From Diphasiastrum complanatum (Eukaryota; Streptophyta; Lycopodiopsida; Lycopodiales; Lycopodiaceae), in contig CM055104.1 in the NCBI GenBank assembly GCA_029204225.1, positions 52,568,294 to 52,632,293 on the forward strand: DNA of 64,000 bases, in the 5' to 3' direction. Numbering within the stretch: the stretch's first letter is position 1; every line of letters begins with the position of its first letter. Below are positions 11,817 through 24,900 of the stretch, piece by piece. Under the pieces are notes generated by a model. It worked only from the letters and a program-made list of their open reading frames with translations. It did not search any database and was not told the origin of the DNA. The position numbers and the translations under genes were made by a program.

Positions 11817-12891
11817 TTACTCTCTGCTGCTCAGTTCTGGATGCCTATACGAACAATGTTGAAGAAAGATAAGATGCTCAAAAACTCAAAACTCAAGTAG
11901 TCCATCTTCCAGGGCACAAGATACTAAATTACATAAGAAATACAGTATCTGCAATGCTCATAAGAATGACCTTTGAAACAACCTTTTAATGTGGTCCAGA
12001 ATAAGCAGTCTTGGTCCTGGGGGAATATTGACATCTCTCAGAGCACTGCACAAGCCATCAATTTCCTTAAACCTCTATACAAATTAGAAGAGCACATAAT
12101 CACCAGCTAATAAGTTGCGTCTATTCATTGTAGAAACTTCATCATGATAGAGAACCATTATTTAGTCAAGAGGTCTATGAACCATTAAACATGTTGAAAC
12201 TGAATATTGAAACAGATAAACAGCCTCCTCAGAAAACACGAGAGGTGAAATTTTAGGAATTGGTAAATCATAATGTGCAACATATTCATGCTAGATATCC
12301 TATATAGGACAAAACATTATTACTTAGACAAACTTCAAGGTGACAGGACCAAGTTTTGTCCAAACCTTTCATTGAGAAGTGGAAGAGTGGCATCTGTCAA
12401 TAAGCCCTTTTTAAAATTTTTCTCATATCTTTGAAGACCAAGATTGTGTAACAAGCTCCTGGATAGAAGATAGTTGACATCGTTCTCAGGGGGCTTGGAA
12501 AATCTTTGGCCAAGCTGCAATCACAACCAAATACCAAGAATGTTATGAGCAGAAAAATATCAATGCTTTTTAACAAAGGCCAATTAATTACTATGGAGGC
12601 GTTCCTTTGTAGGATGACCTGCTCTCTAGTGTCAGCCCTGATCTGGTAGCTTCCTGTACCACTGGTCACTAAAAGTATGATCTCCACTAGTCAGTTTATG
12701 ATCATTATAAGTGTCTTTGCAGCAGATGATTAGGAGCATGCCTTTGTAGGAGGACCTGCCCTTTAGTGTCATGTTGGTTCCAGGACATTTCTATTTGAGC
12801 AGTATGATATTGTCTATCAGTCTTCATGTAATACCTTATCTGTGATGTGATTTCTAAGAATTCATCAGAGCACTTTAGTGAGATGACCTAA

Positions 12892-12938
<47 letters not shown>

Positions 12939-15900
12939 CGCTCTCCTGGCACCCTCCTTTCACGCAGCTATGGCGCCCTCTTCCTGTCCGCCGCTGCCTG
13001 CCCATCTCTATCTCCATAGGGCACCCTCCTCCTGTCCACCGCTGCCTGCCTATCTCCATCTCCATCTCCCTCCCTCCTGTCCCGCTCCTGCCCTCGCTAC
13101 CCTGTCCCGCTGCCTGCCTATCTCCATCTCCACCTCCCTCCGTCCTGTCCCACTCCTGCCCTCGCTACCTGTCCCTCTGCCTCCTCGCGCCCTGCTGCTG
13201 CTGCTGCTGATCGCTGCCTTGCTGCTGTTGCTCGCTGTTCTACTGCTGCTGGCTCGCTGTTCCCCTCTCTCTGACCCTCCATCACTGTCCCTCCCTCTTT
13301 CTTGTCCCCCCATCGCTGTCCCTCCCTCCTTCTTCTTGCCATTATGGCTGATTGGCAATCAGTGAATTGGAAAGGGAAGAAGAAAACCCCTCCCCCTTCT
13401 CCCTTTGTTTTCTCAGCCATCCCTACTACGGCTCCAAATCCCTTTAGCTTGCCCCCTCCCTCTCCTGCTTTCTCTCCCTCGCCCATACCCTCCACTCCCG
13501 CAACCTCTACCTCTTCTCCTACTGCCACTACCCCCTCTACTCTTTCTTCCTCCTCTCCCTCTTTCACCCCTTCATCTTCATCCTCTTTGTCTCCGTCTCT
13601 TTCAGCTGAATTTTTGTCTGGTTTCCCCCACATTATTGAGTCTCTTCAAGAGACCAATGTATCCTTGCTTGCGTTAATCAAGCAACAAGCATTCCAAATC
13701 TCCACTCTGGAAAATACAGTTTTGGTCCTCCACGGCAAAGTTGGCATTCTTGAGGTTGATGTTACTTACCTCAAGAATGGATTGGAATTTGATGAAGAGG
13801 AAGAAGACGGAAGCAGCAATGCAGATTCAAAAGACATGGCAAAGGAGCTTCAAGAGCGGGTTCACTCATTGGAGCAGCAATTTCAGCAATCGAAGAGTTC
13901 TTGGGCCGACGTGCTCAAGGGATCTAAGCAAACTATTTCTGAATCTATTCAAGAACATCAAAAAAGAGATCTCAAGGCCCTCAACGTCAAGGTTAGGGGA
14001 GCTTCTTTTGCGGGTAAGGACCTCATGGCTGAGGCAAATGCTTTCATTCATTCCACCTTTGGTCTCAAAGAGGATGTCATATCTGCTACTTGGGTGGATA
14101 AGTTCCAGTCCACCACAGTGTTTCTGCGTTTCAAGGATGCTTTGCTTCGTCAAAAGGTTCTACATAAAAGAGGTTGCCTGAAGGGATCTACTATTTTTAT
14201 GGATGAAGACTTGACGCCCATTCAATGGACTGAGAGAAAAAAAAATATCGCAGATGCTAAGGCCAACAGTTTCCGGGCTCTCTTTCGAGACGGACGTCCG
14301 GTCTTAGTTAAAATTTAAAATTTCAGATTCTTCTCCCTCTCCTGCGTGAGAGATGTTTGAGCTACGGTCATTTATTTCCTCTCCTGCATGAGAGATGAGC
14401 TTTTTTACATAGCAATTTACATTTTAGTTTAGTTTTCTGTTGACGGCATTGTCCCGTCCGAGTTCCATTTTACTCTGTTGTATTCCTTTTCATCTTGTAC
14501 GCCTTTTGGCATGGAAAAGACGTTAATAAAGCTTTCTTCTCCTCTCTCAGGTTCGGAACAGTTACGGTCTCGTAACAAGAGACAACACAAAGCTGGTGGC
14601 GGGAAGTTGAAATGGATAATTTGGTTCCAAATACTTGGCTGGCTTTCAAACAAATTCATAGAAAACTAGGTAATGGACAAGTTTAAAGCAAGGCAACATG
14701 TTTGTATAAGACTATGCGGACTAGTACAAAGAGGCTTGGTGTCATGCCCACAAAGCTTTGACCCTAGATGGTAGAGGTTGGCCTTGGAGGGTGCAAGTAT
14801 ACCCATTGGCTTCGCTATGGAGAGGGCTTGGCTACATGTTGGTAGCTACATGCTGTCGGACTGACATCTCGTGTCTTGAAGCCATTGCTAGTGTTCCATA
14901 GCTTGGGGGCTAGATTTGATCGATAAAGATTTGGTTGGGTTGGATTGATCCATCATTCATTCACATTGTTCTCTTGGCTTTTGCATCCTAGTATTAATCT
15001 TGGATTAGGTCATGGAACTTGGATACGGAGACCTAAGGACGTGCCAATGTTTCTATAGGTATTCCATTTTGTGGAGGGGTTGCATGAGAGTTTTAGCCTT
15101 TCGTAAAAAAGGAGCAGACTCACAACCTCCGAGGGGCATTACAGATGGCCCTTTATTATGAGCATGGAAAAAAGGCCAAGGAGCCTGAGGCACCTTCTAT
15201 AGGGAACTTTCAACCTTGGGGAAAAAGACAGTTTAAGAAATGGAAAGGTCAATCCAGCCAAGAGTAGATTCCTAGTGGCAAAAAGGGCAAAGGTGGTAGT
15301 GCCTCAAAAGGTAAAGGGCGATACGAGATGTCAGATACCCAAGGGGCCATGCTCTTCTTTGTTGTCGCCACAAGACTTAGTGCAGACCAAGAAAGAGAAT
15401 ATGTATTTTGGATGTCTAGGGCAACAGGTTCGCGAAACCCGATGCAAACCACCTACGATCTATAGGTTGAACAAGCAACACTAATGCAGATTGAAGAGCT
15501 GGAGCAAGAGGAACCACAAGGTGCTCGACAATAGATGAATGTGTCAATGGTCAGATAGGTGGATTCAATCCCTGTACCACAGTTACAGAGGGCAGCGCAG
15601 CACAAGTATCAACTTCCTTGTTATTGTTATGCGCGAATAGCTGTGTGGTAGAATTGTGCTACTTCTTATTTTGATTAAACGGTTGAGAGTGAGCACACAA
15701 CCATTCCCAAACCAGTACACAGTCGAGATTGTGAAAATATGGCATATCTAACTTTGTTATTTTGCAATTCTTGTTTGTGAGAAAATCTCACACGTGTGGA
15801 GCATGTTCCCACGTGTGGAAAATAGACAAAAATATTTTAGTCATGTTGGTTTAGGTGTACTTAAAGTTTTATAGACACCTATCTATGTGTAAGTAGGTGA

Positions 15901-18900
15901 TAGGGCCATGTTTGGCATTAGAGGCAAAATAGGCTTTTACACATGTCAAGTCATGACTAGGTCAAAAGTAGAAAGTAATGTAGCTCGAGACAAGTTAGGC
16001 TTATGACATTTGTCATGTTGAGATTTGGTGTGTGACATGTCCCTATGTGTTGGCATGAGAGTTCGGGTCCAATCAAAAGAGAGAGATTCATCAATTTGGC
16101 CCAATCAAGTTTGAGGGCTCATAAGTCACTCAACCAATCATGTTTAGAGGAGGAAAAAAAGGTGTCCAATCATGTTTCACTCCCCTTCACATTAGATTAC
16201 TACTTATATGTGGTTTACATCCATTCTATGTAAGTTTTTGGAATTATGAGATTTCTACACTATTTTGGTCAATCTTGAGTTTCTCTCTCTAGCCTAGTTT
16301 TCTCACTTGGATTCTCTGTCTACCCAAGAGGAGGGCATTTCCACACTTAGTTTTCAGTTGTACAAGTATCCACACGTGTGAATGTACTTGTGTTGATGAT
16401 TTATGCATGGTAGAAAGTGCTCTTGCCTTGGATTTCAATCTATGTGTGATCTATGTGCAATCACAAAGTCTTAGGAGATCAATAACACATTTATAAGCTC
16501 AATTGTGTGCCTATGACCTACAAATACAATAAACGATGAATGTGGCATTTGAGTTGACAAATTCATTTTACCTTGAATAAACCGCCTTGAAACAAGGCAA
16601 AAAAGACGCCAGTTGTAACTGCATTTGTTGCAACATCTGGACCACCCATTCCACTTACAATGGAAAACATTGCACCTGATCCAAAGGCTGCTATCATACT
16701 GCAAACATCATCAAGGAAGCTTTACGCAGGTCTTAGGACGAACCATGTTATCCAGCCACAATTGATTTGCAATAAGCTACCCAATAGGAGCATTTGAAGA
16801 AAATTGGAATCCTGATTAAAAGCTTAAGCAATGCAGACACATAACATATAGGAATAAAAAAGAAAAATAAATTACAAAGATTTCAGTTAATTTAAACGAT
16901 TCATATCCATAAATTTATCATTTGAGTCCCTATGGATTTGAAGCCCTACAAGTCGTCTACCAATCTTATTAGAAATTTTCCTACTTGCAAGTATTCCTTT
17001 GTATCCAAATAGCAATTATGGATAAGCATGCCATAAACTTGAAACAATCAACATATCTATTTGTGAGACTAGAATACATACAAATTCACTAATTTAATCT
17101 GAAAAGTCAGTGATGTCATAAAGTAAATCTTAGGAAGTAGACGTGCAACAAAAAAAGTCAAAGGATCCGAATCAAAACAATAATTTGGAATTCAGAAAAC
17201 AAACAAACTTAGCCAACCAGCACTACTTATGTCTCATTAGTATGCATAGATGTGTTACGTTCCAGACCATTCTGGAATTTTAGGTCTTTCCGAAGCAGAA
17301 CATTTTTTTTTGGTGTGTAAATTCTTTCAGGTGTCTTAGGGAGAGAAAAAACCTAGAAAGTTCAAAAAAATAGTGATACATATTAGGTATTATGAATCAT
17401 AGATGCACAGAAACGCGTTTCTCCTCCCAGAATTGCACTTAAAAAATAACAGTATATTAAAAAAATTTTGCACCTCTTCACGGCCAGAATCGCGTCAGCC
17501 GTGGAGGAGGTAAATTTTTTGTTTTGAGCTACGAGTGTCCGATCGAGGCGTGTGCATAGTCGGCAGGCATCTACTCGGCGATACGGAGGTGGTGCGCACG
17601 GTGCCAGGGGGATCTGAGCTTCGTGGAGAGCGAAACGATCAGTTTTAGATATTTGGTAAGTATAGGCTTGATATTTTGCAAGTGTTGACATTGAGCTGTA
17701 GGCAACCAAATCGAGCGTAGTTTGGCTCTAGACCACCTTTCTTCATATCCACGGTGATTCTTACGGGGTCAGTTTCAACCATTACGGCACGCCTTGCGAT
17801 ATTTGAACACCGCAATCCAAATGCTTGTTTTTTTTTGCCATTTTCAGAAAATGACTTGTGGGCAACCGATTCACGTGATGTCTGAGCCTAGAATGCATTT
17901 CCACATGCCTGCAGAGACTCCTGTGAACTCCGTTTTGCCTGTCTACGTCCGTACCACAAATTTCAATTTTCATGCCCTAATTCCATGTTTTCTAGGGTTT
18001 CGGCATAGAGCATCATGCAAGCATCCGCCAGTAGCATGGTTTAGGCCTGCACTGGACTCCTTTACGCCTGCAAGGACTCCCACGCTAGCGTCAGTCGCCC
18101 GTTTTCGCTCACACTGGAATTATTCTATCCCTCGCCCTGTCTCGTGTGTTTTTTGGCACTTGCTATGATCTTACTAGAATCAATATGACGTGTGCTCAGA
18201 TGTGTTCAGCTCTGTTTTAGGCTGGAAATGTTTTTCAATGCAGTGTGTTTTCTTCTACTGAATGGTTGTCTGCTTGTTTTTGTTTGCAGGTTTGATCTCG
18301 TGTTGACACGAAGCCGATGCAGGGCCGAGGCCTTTGGGGCGAGGTTGAGCTTACTGAGGGGGACGTGGCTACACACCATGGCACGGGAGTCCGTAGATGG
18401 AGATGCTTGCATTGTGGTGGTCTCTTCACAGGATCACTTACCAGGGTTAGGGCTCACTTACTGAGGGTCAGAGGGCCGGGTGGGCGGGCATTGGGCATAT
18501 CTGATTGCCCCAGGATTTTTGATGAGGAGAGAGAGAGAGGTTGTCTATTATGTATGGGCACGATGCTGCATCACAGGTTTCCGGGCAGGGACAGGGACAA
18601 GGAGCAGGAGCAGCTGCAGGTTCACAGGCAGGGCTCACAGGTAGGCAGGCACGGCCTACTACGGGTGCAGAGCCTAGTACAGCACGTTCTGGGCAGGGTT
18701 TAGGTGCAGTGCATGGTCCAGGCGGGGCCACTCCAGTTCCACCCGCAGCAGCAGGGCTTAGTTCAGAGGGGAGAGCGTCACATGAGTAGGTTGGATCAGC
18801 GGTAGCGGGTCCTTCTCGTCCCTCCTCTTCTTCGGCGGCAGATGCAGTACATGGTTCGACAGGTCCTCCCAGAGAGAGTGATACACCCACAAATCAGCCA

Positions 18901-21900
18901 TCCGGTTCGCATGTTAGACCACGAGCGCCATGTGCACAGCAGTAGAGAGAGGTTAGGCCCAGACAGCAGACCCTTGATCGATGCGGGTGGCAGAGAGAGC
19001 AGCAGGCCCGGTGCACTCGACTTGCTGGCCAGTTCTTTTACGAGTGCGGCATTCCTTTTGCTGTTGCTAACACTTGGGTGTTCAGGGAGTAATTTGTCTG
19101 CTGCAGGAGGCGCGAGATCTCACGTATCTGGGAGGCCAGATGGGACTACTTCCACCGACCCATCCACGCCGTAGCCCACATATTGCACCCCTTGTGGCGT
19201 GAGACTCGGGATCGGGAGCTGCACCGGGGATGGGTGGAGTACACGGAGCGCGTATGGCCTGGACCAGGTACGTGTGATAAATTGCTTGGAGGGCTAAGTA
19301 CTGCAGTAGTGACTGTAGTGTGAACAGGTTGTCCATCGAGTAGTGTAGGCGGTTGGTGTTTGTGAACACCAACAGCCGTATGTTGAGGCGCACACGAGGA
19401 GGGGGACAAATGCTCGAGGTGAGTCACATCATCACCCCCTGTTTCTTGCTATGCTTTGACGAACTGAATTGCTTTCGAATTATGCAATGAATTGCTGACA
19501 ACAATGTATTGTTTTTGGTTGCAGGTGAACCCTGACACTTGCTTGGTGGATTCGGCAGCTGCTGCTCCTCGGGCACCACCCACGCAGGAGGAGATGGATG
19601 ATGAGATCTATAGAGAGTTCTATAGACAGGCGCAGGCTGACGCACGGGCTCTACGGCGTTCGAGGAGGGCAGACAGGCAGAGAGATAGGGCTGAGGAGGG
19701 GGATGATGAGGGCTTGGAGGGCGGAGAGGAGCTCGGGGCTGACTATCAGGAGGAGGAGTGGGTTGAGGGGGATACGGAGGACGATGAGGAGATGGGGGCG
19801 GAGGCACAGGGGGATGACCTGGCTGACCTGTTAGTGGACCCTGATGCGGAGACAGAGGAGGAGCCAGCCATTCCTGCACGTAGGCCTAGGGGGAGACCTA
19901 GAGGTTCTGGGAGGGGAGGGCTGAGTTCGCTTTTTGTAGACAGGAGTGGAGCATCACATGCAGCCGTCGGCCAGACATCATCACAGTGGGTAGGGCCATC
20001 TCAGGGCGTAGGATCACAGCCACCTGACACACAGACACGCAGGGGTAGACACAGGGGTGGGGGCAGGCAGAGAGGGGGCCAGAGGAGGGGAGAGAGGCAG
20101 AGGCAGAGGTAGAGGCAGGGGGAGGATCCAGAGCCAGAGCACGCAGCAGAGAGCCAGGGCCACACCACGACATATGGCTCCCTCTAGTTCCGATTCATCT
20201 ATAGACCCTTGGGATCTGCAGTCAGGCATAGATTCATCTAGATCTGCAGTCGGCACAAATTCAGATGAATCTGTGCCTGATCTATAGACCCTTGGGATCT
20301 GCAGTCAGGCATAGATTCATCTGGATCTGCAGTCGGCACAAATTCAGATGAATCTGTGCCTGACTGCAGATCCCAAGGGTCTGTAGATGAATCGGAACTG
20401 GAGGGAGCCATATGTCGTGGTGTGGCCCTGGCTCTCTACTGCGTGCTCTGGCTCTGGATCCTCCCCCTGCCTCTACCTCTGCGTCTGCCTCTCTCCCCTC
20501 CTCTGGCCCCCCTCTACCTGCCCCCACCCCTGTGTCTACCCCTGTGTGTCTGTGTGTCAGGTGGCTGTGATCCTACGCCCTGGGATGGCCCTACCCACTG
20601 TGATGATGTCTGGCCGACGACTGCCTGTGATGCTCCACTCCTGTCTACAAAAAGCGAACTTAGCCCCCCCCTCCCAGAACCTCTAGGTCTCCCCCTAGGC
20701 CTACGTGCAGGAATGGCTGGCTCCTCCTCTGTCTCTGCATCAGGGTCCACCAGCAGGTCATCCCCCTGTGCCTCCGCCCCCATCTCCTCATCGTCCTCCG
20801 TATCCCCCTCAACCCACTCCTCCTCCTCCTGATAGTCAGCCCCGAGCTCCTCTCCACCCTCCAAGCCCTCATCATCCCCCTCCTCAGCCCTATCCCTCTA
20901 CCTGTCTGCCCTCCTCGAACGCCGTAGAGCCCATGCGTCAGCCTGCGCCTGTGTATAGAACTCTCTATAGATCTCATCATTCATCTCCTCCTGCGTGGGT
21001 GGTGCCCGAGGAGTAGCAGCTGCCCAATCCGCCAAGCAAGTGTCAGGGTTCACCTGCAACCAAAAACAATACATTGTTGTCAACAATTCATTGCATAATT
21101 CGAAAGCAATTCAATTCGTCAAAGCATAGCAAGAAACAGGGGGTGATGATGTGACTCACCTCGAGCATCTCTCCCCCTCCTCGTGTGCGCCTCAACATAC
21201 GGCTGTTGGTGTTCACAAACACCAACCGCCTACACTGCTCGATGGACAACCTGTTCCTCTTCTGCATGTGATACAAGGCCCAGGTGCTCCAATTCTGCTC
21301 GCAAGCTCCTGCTGAAGAGTCCTGTGCAAGGACTCGTCGCAGGTCACCTGTGCCGCGCCCATGGTAGCCCCACCATGTAACAGGCCTCAGCATATCCTCC
21401 CTCCGCCGACTTCGCTCTCCATCGAAAGGAAACTGGTAGCGCTCAAAGATCAGCAGCTGGTATGCAATGTTAGTGAGCATCAGATCTGTTGGCAAAAGAA
21501 AAAACATGGCTCGTGTAAGTCCTCTTGAATTCACACACTAGCAATGAGCACACTACAGCCACTACTGCAGTACTTAGCCTACCAAGCAATTTATCACACG
21601 TACCTGGTCCAGGCCATACGCGCTCCGTGTACTCCACCCATCCCCGGTGCAGCTCCCGATCCCGAGTCTCACGCCACAAGGGGTGCAATATGTGGGCTAC
21701 GACGTGGATGGGTCGGTGGAAGTGGTCCCATCTGGCCTCCCAGATACGTGAGATCTCGCGCCTCCTGCAGCAAACAAATTACAACAATCATGTAACCATA
21801 GCTGCCATAGCATAAAAGAAACAAATCAGACTTGAGTGAGAAACAACAAACTAGACAATGAAGAGTCATATCTGTGCTCATCCAAGGCTGACGTCAGAAT

Positions 21901-24900
21901 CCCCTTGTCGAGTCAGGTACTGTGTCTCAAAACAGTTTTGAAGAGCTCTTCAATCTTCTTAGGCTAGACAAGCCAGACTTTTTGAAAGTGATTCCTAGTT
22001 ATGCGGCTAGTCTTAGTAGTGAAATTGACTTGATCGGTAAAGTTTAGATACAAGCTCCTTTGCAGTGTAAACATTTGAGGACGATACAGATTGGATTTCT
22101 GAAAGTCAAGAACACTTTAATATCTCAAGTGGAGATGAATCATCCGACGATAAAGCTCGCACAAAAGTTTGTTCTCGTCTGGAAACTAGTTCACACGTGA
22201 AAGCAAGAAAGCATATCACGGATATATGCCTGACATAGATGCTTGCTCTTCTGGCTAGAGAGAGAGAGATAGCGAGAGCACAAGAGAGAGTTTTCCGGTC
22301 AAAATTACATATTGTTTGCTCTTTCAGGCCCGATTATGTGGTATCTCAGTCGTGGGAGGCATGGGCAGTGGTTAGGTTTGTTGCAAATTTTTTTAGGTAC
22401 CTTTTTCGTTTTTTTTAACATGAGGGGGTAGGTATGTGCCTGACACTCTCTAATAATTAATTCCGGGGGGGGTAGGGGGAGGAAAAATGTTTTTATTTCA
22501 TTCTAGGGATGGGGCCTGTATTTTTTATTTATTTATTTTTAAAAAAAAATTGAAAAATGGTGGACGCGTCGGGACGCGGACGCGGACACGTGTCCACCAT
22601 CCGCTTCCTTAGGTATATATACATATTTCCAACGAATTCAAAAAATATATAAATAAATAAAGTAAAATAAACATCAAAAGTTTAAATATGTACAAATAGT
22701 ATTTTGTACTTTGAGATATAAATACATATGCTCATCTCCTTTTTATCTGTACACAAGAATCAACATCCTAAGTTTCTATCATTGCCCAAAGAGGAAAAAG
22801 TTAAACTCATTGATGATTGAAACAAACACAAAAAAAAGTGAAGACAAGTTACAACTGACCAGAGTCCTTGCAATTAAATAGTAGCAATATTTCAAGAGGT
22901 AGTAATCATGTTGTTAAGAGGTAGTAAAACCTTTATATTCACTACCCAAAATGACAAAAATTGATTGGTTACCCACTTTATTGAGACGAGCATTACCTTG
23001 TGTGTGTGTTCAATTTTAAAATAGAAATGACCAACACGAACCTTGTTTGTGTATCCTCTACTCCACCTCGTAACCTTTTCATGGCACAAGTCAATCCTGC
23101 ATTGACACCTGTCATAACAGCAAAGTTTCGTGCTTGCAGAAGTGGGCCTCCAGCAAAAGCCTGCAATGAATGCTCAATAGTTCAAAACAATGTATATAGC
23201 ATAGCCTGTATGAAATACAATCACAGTATTAACACTACATACAAGTCATTTGATAAATTAGGACAAAAGTTCGCTTGCTCAACTATCCCTTGAGGCAAAA
23301 TTGAATGCCTCACATGTTGCAATTAGTCTCAAGTGACAATTGTTACACAAAAAGATGCAGGGAAAATCTACTTACTGTTTCAACACCGATGATCAACAAT
23401 TGAAAGTGTTCTCGATAGGGATTCCCAAAGATATCTAAATTATGTTAAAGAAGCAAATGTCATGATTATGCGTTCAAATGAAAATCCACTACATACAATG
23501 GTTCTTTTTCAAAACTTTCCCACTTTATCCAATAATTGGTAGTTTTGCTTCTTCATACTAGATGTAACAATTCAAAAAAAAAAACTTCATGCACGACAAT
23601 TTTATCAAGGACAAACATGTGGATTGCTAGACACAAAAATAAAAGCATGGGTGTATTCACAGACCAATACAAAAGATGTCTACAAGGTAATGCACCGTGA
23701 AATAGTATTCATTGCAATTCACATCTAACTCTATTGAAATAATTTAGGTAGCAAGTCCTATCATACTTGAGAGGCTCAAACTATCGAGCTTACACATTCT
23801 CCTTCTTAGAAGTTCGTGAGTCTTGCTTTCATGAACAAGACCAATGCAAGCTACTAATTGAATACTTTCTCCAAAGCTAACAAGTCCGTCACTCAAGGTT
23901 TACTATCAAGTGACCAAATAAAACTCTTGCCACATCTTACAACAAAACAATCGAACCATCGAGTTTCACATTACTCGAGTACAACAACACTTGAGTTTTC
24001 AAGGTTTGCAATTAAGTATATAATTTACATATTGTGGCTAAAAAACTCCTCTTTTCACATGAAAGGAGCCAACAACAATATTAGCCGCATTTTATGCTAC
24101 ATAAAGGATGGCCAAAATAAGCTCCTATAGGTCTTGAAGGGAAATTGAACAAGAATCTGTCAAAAGCATTTGAAGCAACTTGTAATATGTACTTGTCGCT
24201 TATATGCAATATTGAGTCCCCCAATTTCGACAGCTTACAAACCAAATTAATGAGATAGAGACTTCAAAATATTTACCCAACTAGTTTTGAAACTACAACA
24301 CCTTAGTTCAATGGCTTGTAAGGCAAACGAGAAGTTGTTGACAAGAAGTAAGATATGAAAGAGCTCGTGTTTTCTCACACATCAATAATGTTGATGAGAA
24401 AGTTCTATTAGCAAGTGGCCAAGTCCAATGATGGAACTCTTATTGGCTCAAGCAAGTAGCCCAAGAATGAAAAAAACATGGAGGTTTGGACAAGTACATT
24501 TAAGAACGTAACTAGTTGTAAAGTGAGAAAGCTTAAATGGTTTGGTCATAGATTCTTGACTACGGAACTGTCTATCCACAAGCAATCAACAAAAACAATT
24601 CGATGTCCCCAATTTGTAGAATGATGATCAAATCCATTCAGCATCATCTATTTTGATGCCATTGGTTTGATACATACAAGGCCTTTAGGGGAATCTTTTG
24701 AGAAGACTTAAGCAAGAGCGCATGTTGGCATATAGATTCTACATTTCTTGTTAGGTAAAGAGTTACTATATTTAAAGGCTTTTGATTCTATGTCATACTT
24801 GTAAGCAAAGATCCTGAAATTGTTAGAAGGTCACTATAAAATAATGTCGTTTATGAGATGCCATAAATGTGGAACTTTCAATAACTTGGTAGAGAGCACT

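Larger units (their letters stand above)
19090..21779. repeat. Large near-perfect palindrome formed by inverted hAT copies
   Basis: The plus strand from about 19090 to 20325 is repeated in reverse complement from about 20343 to 21779, centred near 20334 with a spacer of about 18 nt. Translation of both arms gives nearly the same protein text (for example NPDTCL, then EEMDDEIYREFY against EEMNDEIYREFY, and EEEPAIPARRPRGRPRGSGR in both). Differences are scattered substitutions, an indel of about 290 bp (present in the right arm at 21256-21548, missing from the left) and one extra tandem unit of about 80 bp near the centre. RNA from either strand could fold into a hairpin of over 1 kb. It lies wholly inside intron 2 of the host gene. 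Confidence 0.93.

Noticed and set aside
12865-13633. Several plus and minus ORFs of 66-171 codons over the CT- and CTG-rich leader of the LINE-like element
   Set aside because: Composition-driven open frames (Leu/Pro/Ser or Glu/Arg/Gly runs). Only the frame continuing into 13344-14318 has domain structure.
18468-18890. Minus-strand ORF of 140 codons, Ala/Pro-rich
   Set aside because: It is the shadow of the GC-rich Gly/Gln linker of the hAT copy on the plus strand.
20356-20832. Plus-strand ORF of 158 codons through the right palindrome arm
   Set aside because: Antisense shadow of the acidic hAT tail exon on the minus strand. Its Pro/Leu/Ser richness mirrors that exon.
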